From: Bacillus sp. FJAT-49711
GTDB taxonomy: Bacteria > Bacillota > Bacilli > Bacillales > Bacillaceae_C
NCBI RefSeq assembly: GCF_018343715.1
Contig: NZ_JAGYPL010000001.1
Location: 744,001-808,000 of the forward strand
DNA length: 64,000 bases
Reading direction: 5' to 3'
Shown here: positions 42,719-51,998 of the stretch, in pieces
Layout: each line of letters starts with the position of its first letter
Numbering within the stretch: the stretch's first letter is position 1
Notes under the pieces: generated by a model
What the model was told of the DNA's origin: nothing
The model's database searches: none
Seen by the model: only the letters and a program-made list of their open reading frames with translations
Program-made: the position numbers and the translations under genes

Positions 42719-42744
42719 TCATTAATGTACTCCCCTTATATGTT
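42691..42744 (+). promoter_or_regulatory. Long hairpin overlapping the leader peptide
   Basis: AACATATAGGGGT (42691-42703) pairs with ACTCCCCTTATATGTT (42729-42744) with small bulges, and ACATTAA with TTAATGT extends it inwards. The CCCCTT in the second arm could instead pair with the exporter's GAGGGG binding site near 42773-42778. A smaller stem (AGATT with AATCT) lies between the two. Confidence 0.55.
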
Positions 42745-42785
42745 TAGATTGCATTTAAGAAATCTAACATTAGAGGGGTAAATTC

Positions 42786-44522
42786 GTGAATAATAGAATT
42801 AAGAAATTTTTATCTTATTACAAACCGTATTTGAAGTTATTTTATACTTTAATGACTTGTGCTTTAGTCGGTTCTGGCATTGCGCTTTTGTATCCTCTGT
42901 TAACAAGATACATCACAAAGGATATTTTAGAAAATAATCTTTCAAACTCATTAAGCCAAATTTATATTGTTTGCGGAATCATGCTTGTCTTGGTGATCAT
43001 TCAAAATCTATGTCAGTTTGTTGTGGATTATCATGGTCATAAAATGGGTGCAATGATGGAAAGCGATATGCGAAAAGAATTATTTGAGCATTATCAAAAA
43101 CTATCGTTCAATTTTTATGATACACAAAAAACGGGGCAATTAATGTCTAGAGTTACGAATGATTTATTGCTCTTGTCAGAGCTGTACCACCATGGACCTG
43201 AAGATTATATGAAGTATTTTATTAAATTTGTTGGTGCTTTCGTTATTTTGTTTTGGATCAATGCTAAATTAACGTTAGCTATCTTTCTCTTTTTGCCATT
43301 CATGGTTTTGTTTGCGCTTTATTTTAATAAAAAAGTAAATATTGCACTTCGAAGAAATAAGGATCGTATTGCTGACATCAATGCTCAAGTAGAAGATAGT
43401 CTTTCAGGCGTAAGAGTTGTTAAGTCATTTGCGAATGAGGAATTTGAAGTAGAAAAATTCAATGTTGAAAATAATCGTTTTCTTGAGAGTAGAAAAAACG
43501 GTTATAAAAGTGAAGCGTATTTCTCTACAGGAATGGATATTTTCGTACAACTTATTACAATCACAGTCATCGTATTTGGCAGTATTAATATTGTCCACGC
43601 TTCATTAGATCTGCCAGATTTAATTACATTTTTGCTATATATTGCGTTTTTGATTGAGCCAATCCAAAAGCTTGCTCATGTGACAATGCAATTTCAAGAT
43701 GGCATTACTGGGTTTGATCGCTTTATGGAAATCATGGAAATAGATCCTGATATTAAAGATAAAGCTAATGCAATTGATTTGAATAATGTACAAGGGAATA
43801 TCGAGTTTAATAATGTTAGTTTTCGTTATAATGAAAATGACAGACGTGTTTTAAATAATATTTCTTTTCATATCGGCTCTGGTGATTATATTGCTCTAGT
43901 TGGGCCTTCAGGGATAGGAAAAACTACACTATGTTCATTAATTTCCCGTTTTTATGATGTTGATGAAGGGGAAATTTTGCTAGATGGTGTGAACGTAAAG
44001 GATATGAGTCTAGATTCGTTAAGAAGAAATGTCGGAGTTGTTCAGCAAGATGTTTATCTTTTCGCCGGTACCGTAATCGAAAATATTCGCTACGGAAAAC
44101 CCTCTGCAACGAGGGAGGAAATTATTGAGGCAGCTAAAAATGCCAATGCGCATGAATTTATTATGAGACTTCCAAATGGATACGACACCGATATCGGTCA
44201 ACGCGGTGTCAAATTATCAGGGGGGCAAAAGCAAAGGTTAAGCATTGCGCGTGTATTCTTAAAAAATCCTCCTGTTTTAATATTTGATGAAGCAACAAGC
44301 GCACTAGATAATGAAAGTGAAAAAATAGTTAAAGAATCACTTGAAATATTGGCCAAAAATCGCACAACGATCGTCATTGCCCATCGTTTATCGACAATAA
44401 GAAATGCCGAGCGGATTATCGTTTTAACAGACAACGGGATCAGTGAAGAAGGTACACATGAAGAATTGCTCGCTTTAGATAGGACATATGCTCAATTGTA
44501 TAATATGCAGTTTGTTATATAG
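42786..44522 (+). CDS. ABC exporter, MsbA-like half-transporter
   Basis: A 578-residue half-transporter with six helices (about 15-300) and one ATPase domain: Walker A GPSGIGKT, signature LSGGQKQR, Walker B VLIFDEATSALD with catalytic Glu, and switch His in VIAHRLS. All catalytic residues are present, so a homodimer is expected, in contrast to the YfiBC-like pair at 14910. Multidrug, lipid or peptide export is possible. GTG 42786 follows GAGGGGT. A leader peptide and a strong RNA structure precede it, hinting at inducible expression. Confidence 0.88.
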   Translation: MNNRIKKFLSYYKPYLKLFYTLMTCALVGSGIALLYPLLTRYITKDILENNLSNSLSQIYIVCGIMLVLVIIQNLCQFVVDYHGHKMGAMMESDMRKELFEHYQKLSFNFYDTQKTGQLMSRVTNDLLLLSELYHHGPEDYMKYFIKFVGAFVILFWINAKLTLAIFLFLPFMVLFALYFNKKVNIALRRNKDRIADINAQVEDSLSGVRVVKSFANEEFEVEKFNVENNRFLESRKNGYKSEAYFSTGMDIFVQLITITVIVFGSINIVHASLDLPDLITFLLYIAFLIEPIQKLAHVTMQFQDGITGFDRFMEIMEIDPDIKDKANAIDLNNVQGNIEFNNVSFRYNENDRRVLNNISFHIGSGDYIALVGPSGIGKTTLCSLISRFYDVDEGEILLDGVNVKDMSLDSLRRNVGVVQQDVYLFAGTVIENIRYGKPSATREEIIEAAKNANAHEFIMRLPNGYDTDIGQRGVKLSGGQKQRLSIARVFLKNPPVLIFDEATSALDNESEKIVKESLEILAKNRTTIVIAHRLSTIRNAERIIVLTDNGISEEGTHEELLALDRTYAQLYNMQFVI

Positions 44523-44532
44523 TAACTTGTCA

Positions 44533-44566
44533 GATCTCCCTTTTCAGTATCGAAGAGGGAGATTTA
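44533..44566 (+). terminator. Terminator-like hairpin
   Basis: ATCTCCCT (44534-44541) pairs with AGGGAGAT (44556-44563); a modest T-rich tail follows. Confidence 0.6.
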
Positions 44567-44632
44567 TTGATGAGAAGTTAAGAAGTCGAATAGTTAATAA
44601 TTCAAATTTATAAAGGGAAGGGGAAATGGATT

Positions 44633-46429
44633 ATGAGGATAGTGGTAGTTGGGGATTTTCATATTAAGAGTAATGAGCTTGACTTAACAAAACAGGCCAT
44701 AGAGGATATTGCGAATTGTTCACCTGATCTTATAATTCCTTTAGGAGATTTTGGCAGCTATGAAAATATTGGATCGCCTGAAGGACTCATACAATCATTT
44801 GAATATTTTTCTATTTTAAATAAAAAGATCAGGCCGATATTGGGGAATCATGATCTCGAAAGAGAGTCCGGTAAAGAGGAAAGTGAACAAGGAATCATAC
44901 AGCGAGAATTTAAAAAGTTATATAATCTTGAAAATACATATGGTGTGTTAGAATTCAATGATTTTAGGCTCATTTTTATTAGTACTGACCCCCAACCAAA
45001 GCATTCCTGCTATGAAATACAAGAATGCTATGTTTCCGATGAACAATATAATTGGTTGGTTGATATTTTGTCTAAAAGGCCGAATATTCCGGTCATAATG
45101 TTCACTCATGCTCCTCCGATCGGCTCGGGATTGAGAACGGTTCCAGGTGTTCATGTAAGGGCAACAAATGCATTTTTAGATCAAAATCATGATCCATATC
45201 GCTGGATAGATTTAATAAAATCTAATCCTCAAATCGTCATGTGGTTTTCCGCTCACTTTCACCTCAGTCACCAGTATAAAGATTCCCATGTGGAAAATTA
45301 CGGGACAACATTTTTTACGACTGGAGTGCATGGCAGCGCCACAAGGGACATGAAGCGACAATCAAGAATAATAGATTTAGAGGCAGGGAAAATTTCCGTT
45401 TCAACGCTGGATCATAATAATAAAAGAATCTTAGATCAACACGACTGGTCATTTGACGGTTCGTGGCAACAGCTTGTCCACCAAAAAAAGAATAATCTTG
45501 AAAAGTTATCACACGTACATCCTACTACTGAGCACCAAACACCCGTCTCTCTCATAAGTAGTTGTTCTGTTGGGGATAAAAATGGCAGTCCATTAAAAAT
45601 GATTCCATTTAAAAGAAACCATTTATTAGTCGCTACAAAAGATGGTTTTTTGTGGGATTTGGATACCGATGTGAATGGTGTTTTAGGGACTTATCATATT
45701 GGAGAAAGTCTGACAAGTATTGCCTATTCGGATGAAACCATTTGGAAGGCGTGGGATCGCTATTTTATTGGTTTACCTGCAAACACACCATCCAGCTTCG
45801 TTCGCAGAAAATCGGATGAATTGCCAGCGAATGTAACGGAAATGCCGCATGAAATTCATGCTATTACTCCTCGCAGCAAAGGAGGGATATGGATCTGTTC
45901 AGGTAAGAGTATTTATATACATGTAGACGGGTCTATCGAACCTTTTATCTCTTTAAAAGAAGAAATTATCAATATAAGAGATGTTGGGAAAAATCTATTA
46001 TTCCAAACGAATTCCGGAAATATTTATCAATGGACTGAAGATAATTCTGAAGTAACATTAGTCGTTAAACACGTTGTAGCTTGGGATGTTTATAACAATA
46101 GATTCATTGCACTTTTATTTAATCACTCCATTCTGAATATAAATCTCGATACGACAGAATTCAATACGAGTTTGACGGATGTACGGCCCTATTCCTCGCC
46201 AAAAATACTATGTGTCTCGGAAACGGATTTTATCTTAGCTGGATCAGGACAAGCGATGATCTGGATAGAAGAAGAAAAAAGGTGGCATAAACTGGATACT
46301 GCTAAAGGAAAAGTTACGACATTGTCCAGATGTTTATATTCAGAGGAATTTGCTTTAGGACTTGAGCTAGAGAACGAAGAAGATTTTCCTAAGGTGCAAA
46401 TATGGAGATGCAACTTGTTAAGAAAGTAA
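44633..46429 (+). CDS. Metallophosphoesterase with C-terminal propeller-like domain
   Basis: A 598-residue protein. Residues 1-270 carry every calcineurin-like metal motif: VGDFHIK, LGDFGS, GNHD, FTHAPP and SAHFHLSH. Residues about 310-598 contain some six repeats of roughly 40-45 residues ending in short aromatic strands (LLVATKDGFLWDL, GIWICSGKSIYIH, LLFQTNSGNIYQW, FILAGSGQAMIWI), as in a beta propeller. There is no signal peptide, so it is cytoplasmic. I do not recall a characterised protein with this arrangement. The propeller might bind a partner or regulate the phosphatase. ATG 44633 follows AAGGGAAGGGG. Confidence 0.75.
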   Translation: MRIVVVGDFHIKSNELDLTKQAIEDIANCSPDLIIPLGDFGSYENIGSPEGLIQSFEYFSILNKKIRPILGNHDLERESGKEESEQGIIQREFKKLYNLENTYGVLEFNDFRLIFISTDPQPKHSCYEIQECYVSDEQYNWLVDILSKRPNIPVIMFTHAPPIGSGLRTVPGVHVRATNAFLDQNHDPYRWIDLIKSNPQIVMWFSAHFHLSHQYKDSHVENYGTTFFTTGVHGSATRDMKRQSRIIDLEAGKISVSTLDHNNKRILDQHDWSFDGSWQQLVHQKKNNLEKLSHVHPTTEHQTPVSLISSCSVGDKNGSPLKMIPFKRNHLLVATKDGFLWDLDTDVNGVLGTYHIGESLTSIAYSDETIWKAWDRYFIGLPANTPSSFVRRKSDELPANVTEMPHEIHAITPRSKGGIWICSGKSIYIHVDGSIEPFISLKEEIINIRDVGKNLLFQTNSGNIYQWTEDNSEVTLVVKHVVAWDVYNNRFIALLFNHSILNINLDTTEFNTSLTDVRPYSSPKILCVSETDFILAGSGQAMIWIEEEKRWHKLDTAKGKVTTLSRCLYSEEFALGLELENEEDFPKVQIWRCNLLRK

Positions 46430-46547
46430 TTAAAAGATATTTTTTCAACAGTTTTTTACAATAATAGAGATATTTTTTATAAAAGGTAGTTGAATGTAGC
46501 TTCTGATCCAAAAATATTAAGAGTATTCCACTTAAAGCCCAATTATT

Positions 46548-46580
46548 AGCATTGATTCTTCGAGAATTAATGCTTTTATT
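46548..46580 (+). terminator. Rho-independent terminator
   Basis: AGCATTGATTCT (from 46548) pairs, with one mismatch, with AGAATTAATGCT (46563-46574), then TTTATT. Confidence 0.75.
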
Positions 46581-46644
46581 ATGACTAATTTTATTTTTTT
46601 GAATTGAATACAAAATTTTGAAGGGAAAAAATCGACATATTATA

Positions 46645-46688
46645 TTGATTTATTTAAACATTTGAAATAGAATACCTATATGATAGGT
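46645..46688 (+). promoter_or_regulatory. Promoter and palindromic operator of the GntR operon
   Basis: TTGATT (46645-46650), exactly 17 bases, then TAGAAT (46668-46673): a good sigma-A promoter. The perfect palindrome ACCTAT-ATG-ATAGGT (46674-46688) begins at the next base and covers the start of transcription. A repressor bound there would block initiation; the GntR protein encoded 53 bases downstream is the natural candidate. Confidence 0.6.
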
Positions 46689-46740
46689 TGATAGCTCAGT
46701 AGCAAGATAGCATATTAATTTGAAAAGGAAGGAGAAAGTT

Positions 46741-47442
46741 TTGAAACAAATACGAAAAGTATTGTTACATGAGCTTGTTGCAGAGGAGATTAGACAGCAC
46801 ATAAAATTGAAAGAACTCAAAAATGGAGAAAAGCTCCCTTCAGCAGGTAATTTAGCTAAAACATATGGTGTCAGTATAGCCTCTGTACGGGAAGCCTTAA
46901 GGTTTTTGGAAGCAATAGGTGAGATAGAAGTAAAGAATGGCAAAGGAATATTTGTTAAAGAAATTGAGCCTTTTAAAATCTTGACAAATATCGAAGTAGA
47001 ACACGAGAAAAAGTTTCTGCTTGAAATGTGTGAAGTAAGGCGGGCTCTTGAAGGCATGGCAGTTGAATTGGCAGTCGAAAGAGCTACTCCAGAACAAATA
47101 CATAAGATGGAAGCGTATTTAATCGAATACGATAGACTTCGAGAGTTGGGTGAAGATAAATCAAATGCGGACTTAGGTTTTCACAAAACCATTTACGAGG
47201 CTGCTCACAACCCAATATTAGAAAAAGTAATCTACTCGATGTCGGATGCCTTCATAAAGTTCTGGGAGAAACCCTTTGGGATCGAAACGATTTTCGACGA
47301 TACCTATCCAATTCATGTGTTGTTGTTAGACGCTATAAAAAACAATGATAAAAAAGAAGCTAGAAGACATTTTGATTCATTAATGGATTCAGTCGAGAAC
47401 ACAATCCGAAACGTATTTATTGAAGGGGAGATACAACCTTGA
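46741..47442 (+). CDS. GntR family regulator, FadR subfamily
   Basis: A 233-residue repressor-type protein. The winged helix (residues about 8-72) shows LVAEEIRQHI, LPSAGNLAKTYGVSIASVREALRFLE and GKGIFVKE. The C-terminal FCD domain (about 85-220) has EMCEVRRALEGMAVELA and the metal or ligand histidines in FHKTIYEAAHNP and HVLLLDA. FadR-type proteins sense organic acids or sugar acids. TTG 46741 is chosen since GGAAGGAG lies six bases upstream. Its stop overlaps the start of the PLP enzyme, so it heads an operon that continues to 51759. Confidence 0.87.
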   Translation: MKQIRKVLLHELVAEEIRQHIKLKELKNGEKLPSAGNLAKTYGVSIASVREALRFLEAIGEIEVKNGKGIFVKEIEPFKILTNIEVEHEKKFLLEMCEVRRALEGMAVELAVERATPEQIHKMEAYLIEYDRLRELGEDKSNADLGFHKTIYEAAHNPILEKVIYSMSDAFIKFWEKPFGIETIFDDTYPIHVLLLDAIKNNDKKEARRHFDSLMDSVENTIRNVFIEGEIQP

Positions 47443-48599
47443 ATGAATTGAAAACAGCAGAGAATATATGTACCCATCTAGGAGATATTTACGAAAAATT
47501 CAATGGTGCTGTTGTTCCGCCGATTCACGAAAATTCCTTATTTATATATAAGGATTTCGAATCATTTATCGAAGCGATGAAAGATGAGCAAGGAAATTAT
47601 GTGTATTCAAGAGGAATGAATCCAACTGTTGAGATCGCAGAAAATAAAATAGCAGCCCTTGAAGGCGGCGAAAAGTGTAAATTATTTTCATCAGGAATGG
47701 CGGCAATCTCATCAGCTCTCTTAACCTTTCTTTCTTCAGGAGATCATGTTGTTTGTGTTAGTAATATTTATGGTCCTACAAAGAAATTTTTAGGGTATTT
47801 GAGTAAGTTTGATGTACAGTCATCTCTAGTGCAGTCTACGGACCTATCCGATATAGAAGCTGCTATACAACCGAACACAAAAATCGTTTATTTAGAAAGT
47901 CCAACGACGATGACCTTTAATCTTGTCGATTTATCTGCAGTAGCAAAATTGGCAAAGTCAAAAGGGATTACTACGATCATTGACAATACATGGTCGACGC
48001 CAATATTTCAAAAACCGCTTCAATTTGGAATTGATGTAGTTGTACATTCAGCTTCAAAATATTTAGGCGGTCATAGTGACATTATAGGCGGTGCACTTAT
48101 TACAAATAAGGACATCATGAAAAAGATATTTTATAATGAATACCATTTATTAGGTGGAGTAATGCCGCCATTTGAAGCTTGGTTATTGCTTAGAGGGCTG
48201 CGAACATTACCTATTAGGATGAAAGCACATGAAGAAAGTGCAAAACAAATTGCACAGTTTTTAGAAAAACATCCTGCAATTAAAAAAGTAAATTATCCTG
48301 GGCTAGAAAGTCATCCCGACTATCAGTTAGGGAAGAAAATGCTTACTGGCTATAGTGGATTGCTTAGCTTCGAAATAAAGAACAATAAGTTTTCAGATGT
48401 TAAAAATGTAATAGATTCACTAAAACTATTTAATATTGGTGTTTCATGGGGAGGATATGAAAGTTTAGTATTATCACCTAATCATGGTCATAACGAAGAT
48501 TTACTTGCAAAAGAGGGGCTGGATCCTGGATTAATTCGTATTTCAGTTGGTTTGGAAAGTACAGAAGAATTAATAGAAGATCTTGATCAAGCTTTGTAA
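47439..48599 (+). CDS. Cys/Met metabolism PLP-dependent enzyme (cystathionine gamma-synthase/lyase type)
   Basis: A 386-residue fold-type I enzyme. The PLP lysine is K207 in HSASKYLGGHSD; FSSGMAAISSAL binds the phosphate and YSRGMNPTVEIAENKIAALEGG is the family opening. The exact reaction (gamma-synthase, beta- or gamma-lyase, or an aminoacyl transfer) cannot be told from these motifs. TTG 47439 overlaps the regulator's stop by four bases and has AAGGGGAG upstream. It is followed by a sugar-type ABC importer, an unusual partner for this enzyme. Confidence 0.85.
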   Translation: MNELKTAENICTHLGDIYEKFNGAVVPPIHENSLFIYKDFESFIEAMKDEQGNYVYSRGMNPTVEIAENKIAALEGGEKCKLFSSGMAAISSALLTFLSSGDHVVCVSNIYGPTKKFLGYLSKFDVQSSLVQSTDLSDIEAAIQPNTKIVYLESPTTMTFNLVDLSAVAKLAKSKGITTIIDNTWSTPIFQKPLQFGIDVVVHSASKYLGGHSDIIGGALITNKDIMKKIFYNEYHLLGGVMPPFEAWLLLRGLRTLPIRMKAHEESAKQIAQFLEKHPAIKKVNYPGLESHPDYQLGKKMLTGYSGLLSFEIKNNKFSDVKNVIDSLKLFNIGVSWGGYESLVLSPNHGHNEDLLAKEGLDPGLIRISVGLESTEELIEDLDQAL

Positions 48600-48642
48600 G
48601 GAAAATTGACTGAATAAAGAAAAAACAAAGGGGAGTCATTTC

Positions 48643-49950
48643 GTGAAAAAATTAACAGTAATTATGGCAGCATTTGTACTCGTTTTAGGTTTACTTGCTG
48701 GTTGCAATAGCAACGAAAGTAATTCTAGCGGCGGCAAAGAGAAGGACAAGCAAGTTACTATAAAAATGATTGAAAGCATCACTAGTCCTGCAAGAACAAA
48801 ACTATTAAAAGATATGCTAGCAAAGTTTGAGGAAAAAAATCCAGGAATTAAAGTTGAACTTATTTCACCGCCACTGCAAAGTGCCGATCAAAAAATAACA
48901 CAAATGCTCCAAGCGAAAGAAAATATTGATGTTTTAGAAGTAAGGGACTATACATTGAAGCAATTTACATCTAACAACTACATTGAAGACCTTACGCCTT
49001 ATACTGACAAATGGGAACATTGGGACACAGTGAACGATAATGCAAAGAGAAATGCAATGTATGTAGATGACAAGGCTTATTACATTCCGTATGGTTTGTA
49101 TCAAAAAACGCTTTTCTATCGCAAAGACTGGTTTGAAGAAGCTGGTATCGAAGTGCCAAAAACATGGGATGAACTTTATGAGGCTGGAAAAAAACTTACA
49201 GATCCTTCAAAAAACCGTTTTGGCTATAGCTTTAGAGGGGGAGCCGGAACTTCAGACTATGTTGAGTTTATGACATGGGCATATGTAGCTGAAAAAATTC
49301 AACCGGATGATGGATATTTTACAACTGATGCAAAATCAATGTTCTCCACTCCCGAAGCAAAAGAAGCTTTAAATATGTTTGTAAAACTTTATAAAGATAT
49401 TTCTCCTCCAGATTCTATTAGCTGGAGCTATCCAGAAATGGTTCAAGGATTTACATCTGGAGTAACAGCTATGCTGATCCAAGACCCTGAAGTAATTGTA
49501 ACTGCTGATGAAAGTATGGAAGAAGGGACATGGGATACTGCTCCATTACCACTTGGCCCAACAGGAATTGCTCAACAAACTGCTGGAGCTGCAGGATGGG
49601 GAATCACATCGTTCTCAAAACATAAAGAAGAAGCATGGAAATTAGTTGAATTTTTGTCTAACCCAGAGGAAAATCTTTATTTCGCAAAAAATAATTCTCT
49701 AATTCCAATTCATACAACCGCTGCAGATGATCCATTCTTTAATGAAGGTTATTTTAAATCTTATATTACGATGAACAGTGAAACTGATAAATTTAGAGCA
49801 GTAGATCGCCCGCTTGATTATAAAGGATGGGGTGAATATAAAGGCCAGTCTGACAAAGATATCCAATCATTTTTGTTAGGTAAAACGTCAGTAGATGACT
49901 TTTTAAATAAATGGTCCAAATATTGGGATGAAGAGAAAAAGAATAAGTAA
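48643..49950 (+). CDS. ABC transporter substrate-binding lipoprotein (sugar type, family 1)
   Basis: A 435-residue lipoprotein with lipobox LLAGC (Cys21), a Ser/Lys-rich linker, and a periplasmic-binding fold of the MalE/family-1 kind. LLKDMLAKFEEKNPGIKVELI is near the start, the hinge segment YIPYGLYQKTLFYRKDWFEEAG in the middle and AAGWGITSFSKHKEEAW late. Family-1 binding proteins usually take up oligosaccharides or glycerol-phosphate compounds. GTG 48643 follows AAAGGGGAG. It lies in the operon of the GntR regulator, PLP enzyme and two permeases. Confidence 0.9.
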   Translation: MKKLTVIMAAFVLVLGLLAGCNSNESNSSGGKEKDKQVTIKMIESITSPARTKLLKDMLAKFEEKNPGIKVELISPPLQSADQKITQMLQAKENIDVLEVRDYTLKQFTSNNYIEDLTPYTDKWEHWDTVNDNAKRNAMYVDDKAYYIPYGLYQKTLFYRKDWFEEAGIEVPKTWDELYEAGKKLTDPSKNRFGYSFRGGAGTSDYVEFMTWAYVAEKIQPDDGYFTTDAKSMFSTPEAKEALNMFVKLYKDISPPDSISWSYPEMVQGFTSGVTAMLIQDPEVIVTADESMEEGTWDTAPLPLGPTGIAQQTAGAAGWGITSFSKHKEEAWKLVEFLSNPEENLYFAKNNSLIPIHTTAADDPFFNEGYFKSYITMNSETDKFRAVDRPLDYKGWGEYKGQSDKDIQSFLLGKTSVDDFLNKWSKYWDEEKKNK

Positions 49951-49998
49951 CAATGAGGGCAGCTTAAAGGCTGCCCTTACCCAAAGGAGGTACCAACA

Positions 49999-50919
49999 TT
50001 GCAAAATCTCAATGGATCACATAAGCCATTTTTTAGTTTTTCTAAACAAGGAAAGTTTATCTTACTCTGCTTACTCCCCGCTATTATTCTAGTTACCGCT
50101 TTTATATACTACCCGCTGTTTCGAGGAGTAATAATGGCATTTCAAAATTATACATTGTTTGATATGAGTAATACCGATTTTATTGGTTTTAAAAATTTCA
50201 AGGAAATTTTTACGTCTCCAGATTTCAAGGAAATTTTGTGGAACAGTTTGATTTGGGTAGTAGTTTCCTTATTCTTTCAGTTAACAATCGGATTTACTTT
50301 GGCACTATTTTTGCGAAAGTCTTTTCGTGGACGAGGAATATATCAAGCATTTGTATTTTTTCCATGGGCGATGTCAGGATTTTTAATTGGTTTAATATGG
50401 AGATGGATGTTTAACGGTCAAAACGGTGTGATCAATGACTTACTGCTTAAAGTAGGATTAATTGATCAACAAATCCCATTTCTATCGGATCCAAAATGGG
50501 CAATGGCATCCGTCATTATTGCGAATATTTGGTATGGAGTTACATTTTTTGCCATTATGATTATGGCTGCACTGCAATCAATACCTGAAGAACTATATGA
50601 AGCATCAGATATGGATGGAGCAAATAAAGTCCAGCAGCTAGTGAAAATTACCATTCCTTATATTATGCCGACCTTATTGTCTACAATTCTATTGAGAGTT
50701 ATATGGATTTTGAACTTCCCTGATTTGATCTATTCAATGACAAATGGCGGACCAGCCGGTTCTACACATATACTGTCCACATTCATGATTGAAAAAGTAA
50801 TTTATGCTCAAGATTATGGACAAGCAGGAGCTGTAGGAGTAATAATAATTGGTCTACTTCTTATGTTTGCTGTGTTTTTCCTTCTTGTGACAAATTATCG
50901 GAAAGCGGGGGATTTTTAA
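49999..50919 (+). CDS. ABC transporter permease (MalF/UgpA type)
   Basis: A 306-residue permease with six helices and the cytoplasmic coupling loop EELYEASDMDGANKVQQLVKITIPYIMP. TTG 49999 follows AAAGGAGG closely. The next permease gene starts at the base after its stop codon. No ATPase gene is present in the operon, so a shared ATPase such as MsmX is probably used, as for many Bacillus sugar importers. Confidence 0.88.
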   Translation: MQNLNGSHKPFFSFSKQGKFILLCLLPAIILVTAFIYYPLFRGVIMAFQNYTLFDMSNTDFIGFKNFKEIFTSPDFKEILWNSLIWVVVSLFFQLTIGFTLALFLRKSFRGRGIYQAFVFFPWAMSGFLIGLIWRWMFNGQNGVINDLLLKVGLIDQQIPFLSDPKWAMASVIIANIWYGVTFFAIMIMAALQSIPEELYEASDMDGANKVQQLVKITIPYIMPTLLSTILLRVIWILNFPDLIYSMTNGGPAGSTHILSTFMIEKVIYAQDYGQAGAVGVIIIGLLLMFAVFFLLVTNYRKAGDF

Positions 50920-51759
50920 GTGAGTAGAAAAATACAACGAATCTCTTGGCTTACGACAAAGGTCATTTTTCTAGGGATATTTCTAATCATTACTGTATTT
51001 CCTTTATACTGGATTTTTATCACTTCATTAAAATCACAAAAGGATATTTTTACTGTTCCGATCCAGTATTGGCCAGAAAATATTTCGTTTGAAAATTATA
51101 TTAACATGTTTGAGTTTTCAAATTTTCAAGTCTATATTATTAATAGTTTAGTAGTGTCGGTTGTCGCAGGATTTTTTACGCTTGTTATTTCCATTTTTAG
51201 CGGCTATGTTTTGGCAAGATACCAATTTAAAGGAAAAAGCCAAGTCATTTTAGCGTTTTTTGTTACTCAAATGATTCCTATATTTATAGCACTTGCGCCA
51301 CTTTATTCATTAATGTCAAAGATGCATTTATTAAATAAATTGACTTCTTTGCTATTAATTTATACGGTAATGATGATTCCGTTTTGTACCATTATGATGA
51401 GGGGATTCTTTGAAAGAATTCCAGCCAGTTTAGAAGAAGCAGCAATGATTGACGGATGTAATAAGCTACAAGCTTTATTCAAAGTTATTATTCCGGTTAT
51501 GCTGCCAGGAATAGCGGCTACTTTCATATTTGCATTTGTACAATGTTGGAATGAATTGTTCCTGGCTATTATGTTTATTGATGATGAATCAGCTAAAACC
51601 ATACCGGTTGCAATGAACTCATTTATAACAAAATTTGATATCGACTGGGGGGCCATGTCTGCCGCCACAATTATATCCGTTATACCTACACTCGTCCTGT
51701 TTGCCTTTTTCCAAAAGTATATTGTAGAAGGGGCAACTCAAGGCTCAGTGAAAGGTTAA
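50920..51759 (+). CDS. ABC transporter permease (MalG/UgpE type)
   Basis: A 279-residue second permease with six helices and the coupling motif ASLEEAAMIDGCNKLQALFKVIIPVMLPG. It begins at GTG 50920, directly after the stop of the first permease, so translation is coupled. It completes the membrane pore of the importer and is the last gene before the terminator at 51790. Confidence 0.88.
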   Translation: MSRKIQRISWLTTKVIFLGIFLIITVFPLYWIFITSLKSQKDIFTVPIQYWPENISFENYINMFEFSNFQVYIINSLVVSVVAGFFTLVISIFSGYVLARYQFKGKSQVILAFFVTQMIPIFIALAPLYSLMSKMHLLNKLTSLLLIYTVMMIPFCTIMMRGFFERIPASLEEAAMIDGCNKLQALFKVIIPVMLPGIAATFIFAFVQCWNELFLAIMFIDDESAKTIPVAMNSFITKFDIDWGAMSAATIISVIPTLVLFAFFQKYIVEGATQGSVKG

Positions 51760-51789
51760 GCAAAATTTATAAACTAATTTTAAATATTT

Positions 51790-51826
51790 CAACACATGGT
51801 ACTGTATCGTGCCATGTGTTTTTTTG
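51790..51826 (+). terminator. Terminator of the GntR/PLP/ABC operon
   Basis: AACACATGG (51791-51799) pairs with CCATGTGTT (51812-51820), then a run of T. Confidence 0.85.
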
Positions 51827-51998
51827 ATTCTTATCCTTTATATTGGGACTAAAAAACGAGGTAAACATTCTCCAGATGCTTAAAAAGATTTTAGAACCAT
51901 AAATATGATTAAAGTAATGGTTATTAGGCGGGCAATGCGATAAAAAGGAAACGGATGGAGGGAGTTCAGCTATGTTCTTAGGGAGGTGAGTAGCCATA

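Noticed and set aside
46720-46740. Earlier start for the GntR regulator
   Set aside because: It would put the start codon upstream of the only good ribosome binding site (GGAAGGAG), which fits TTG 46741.
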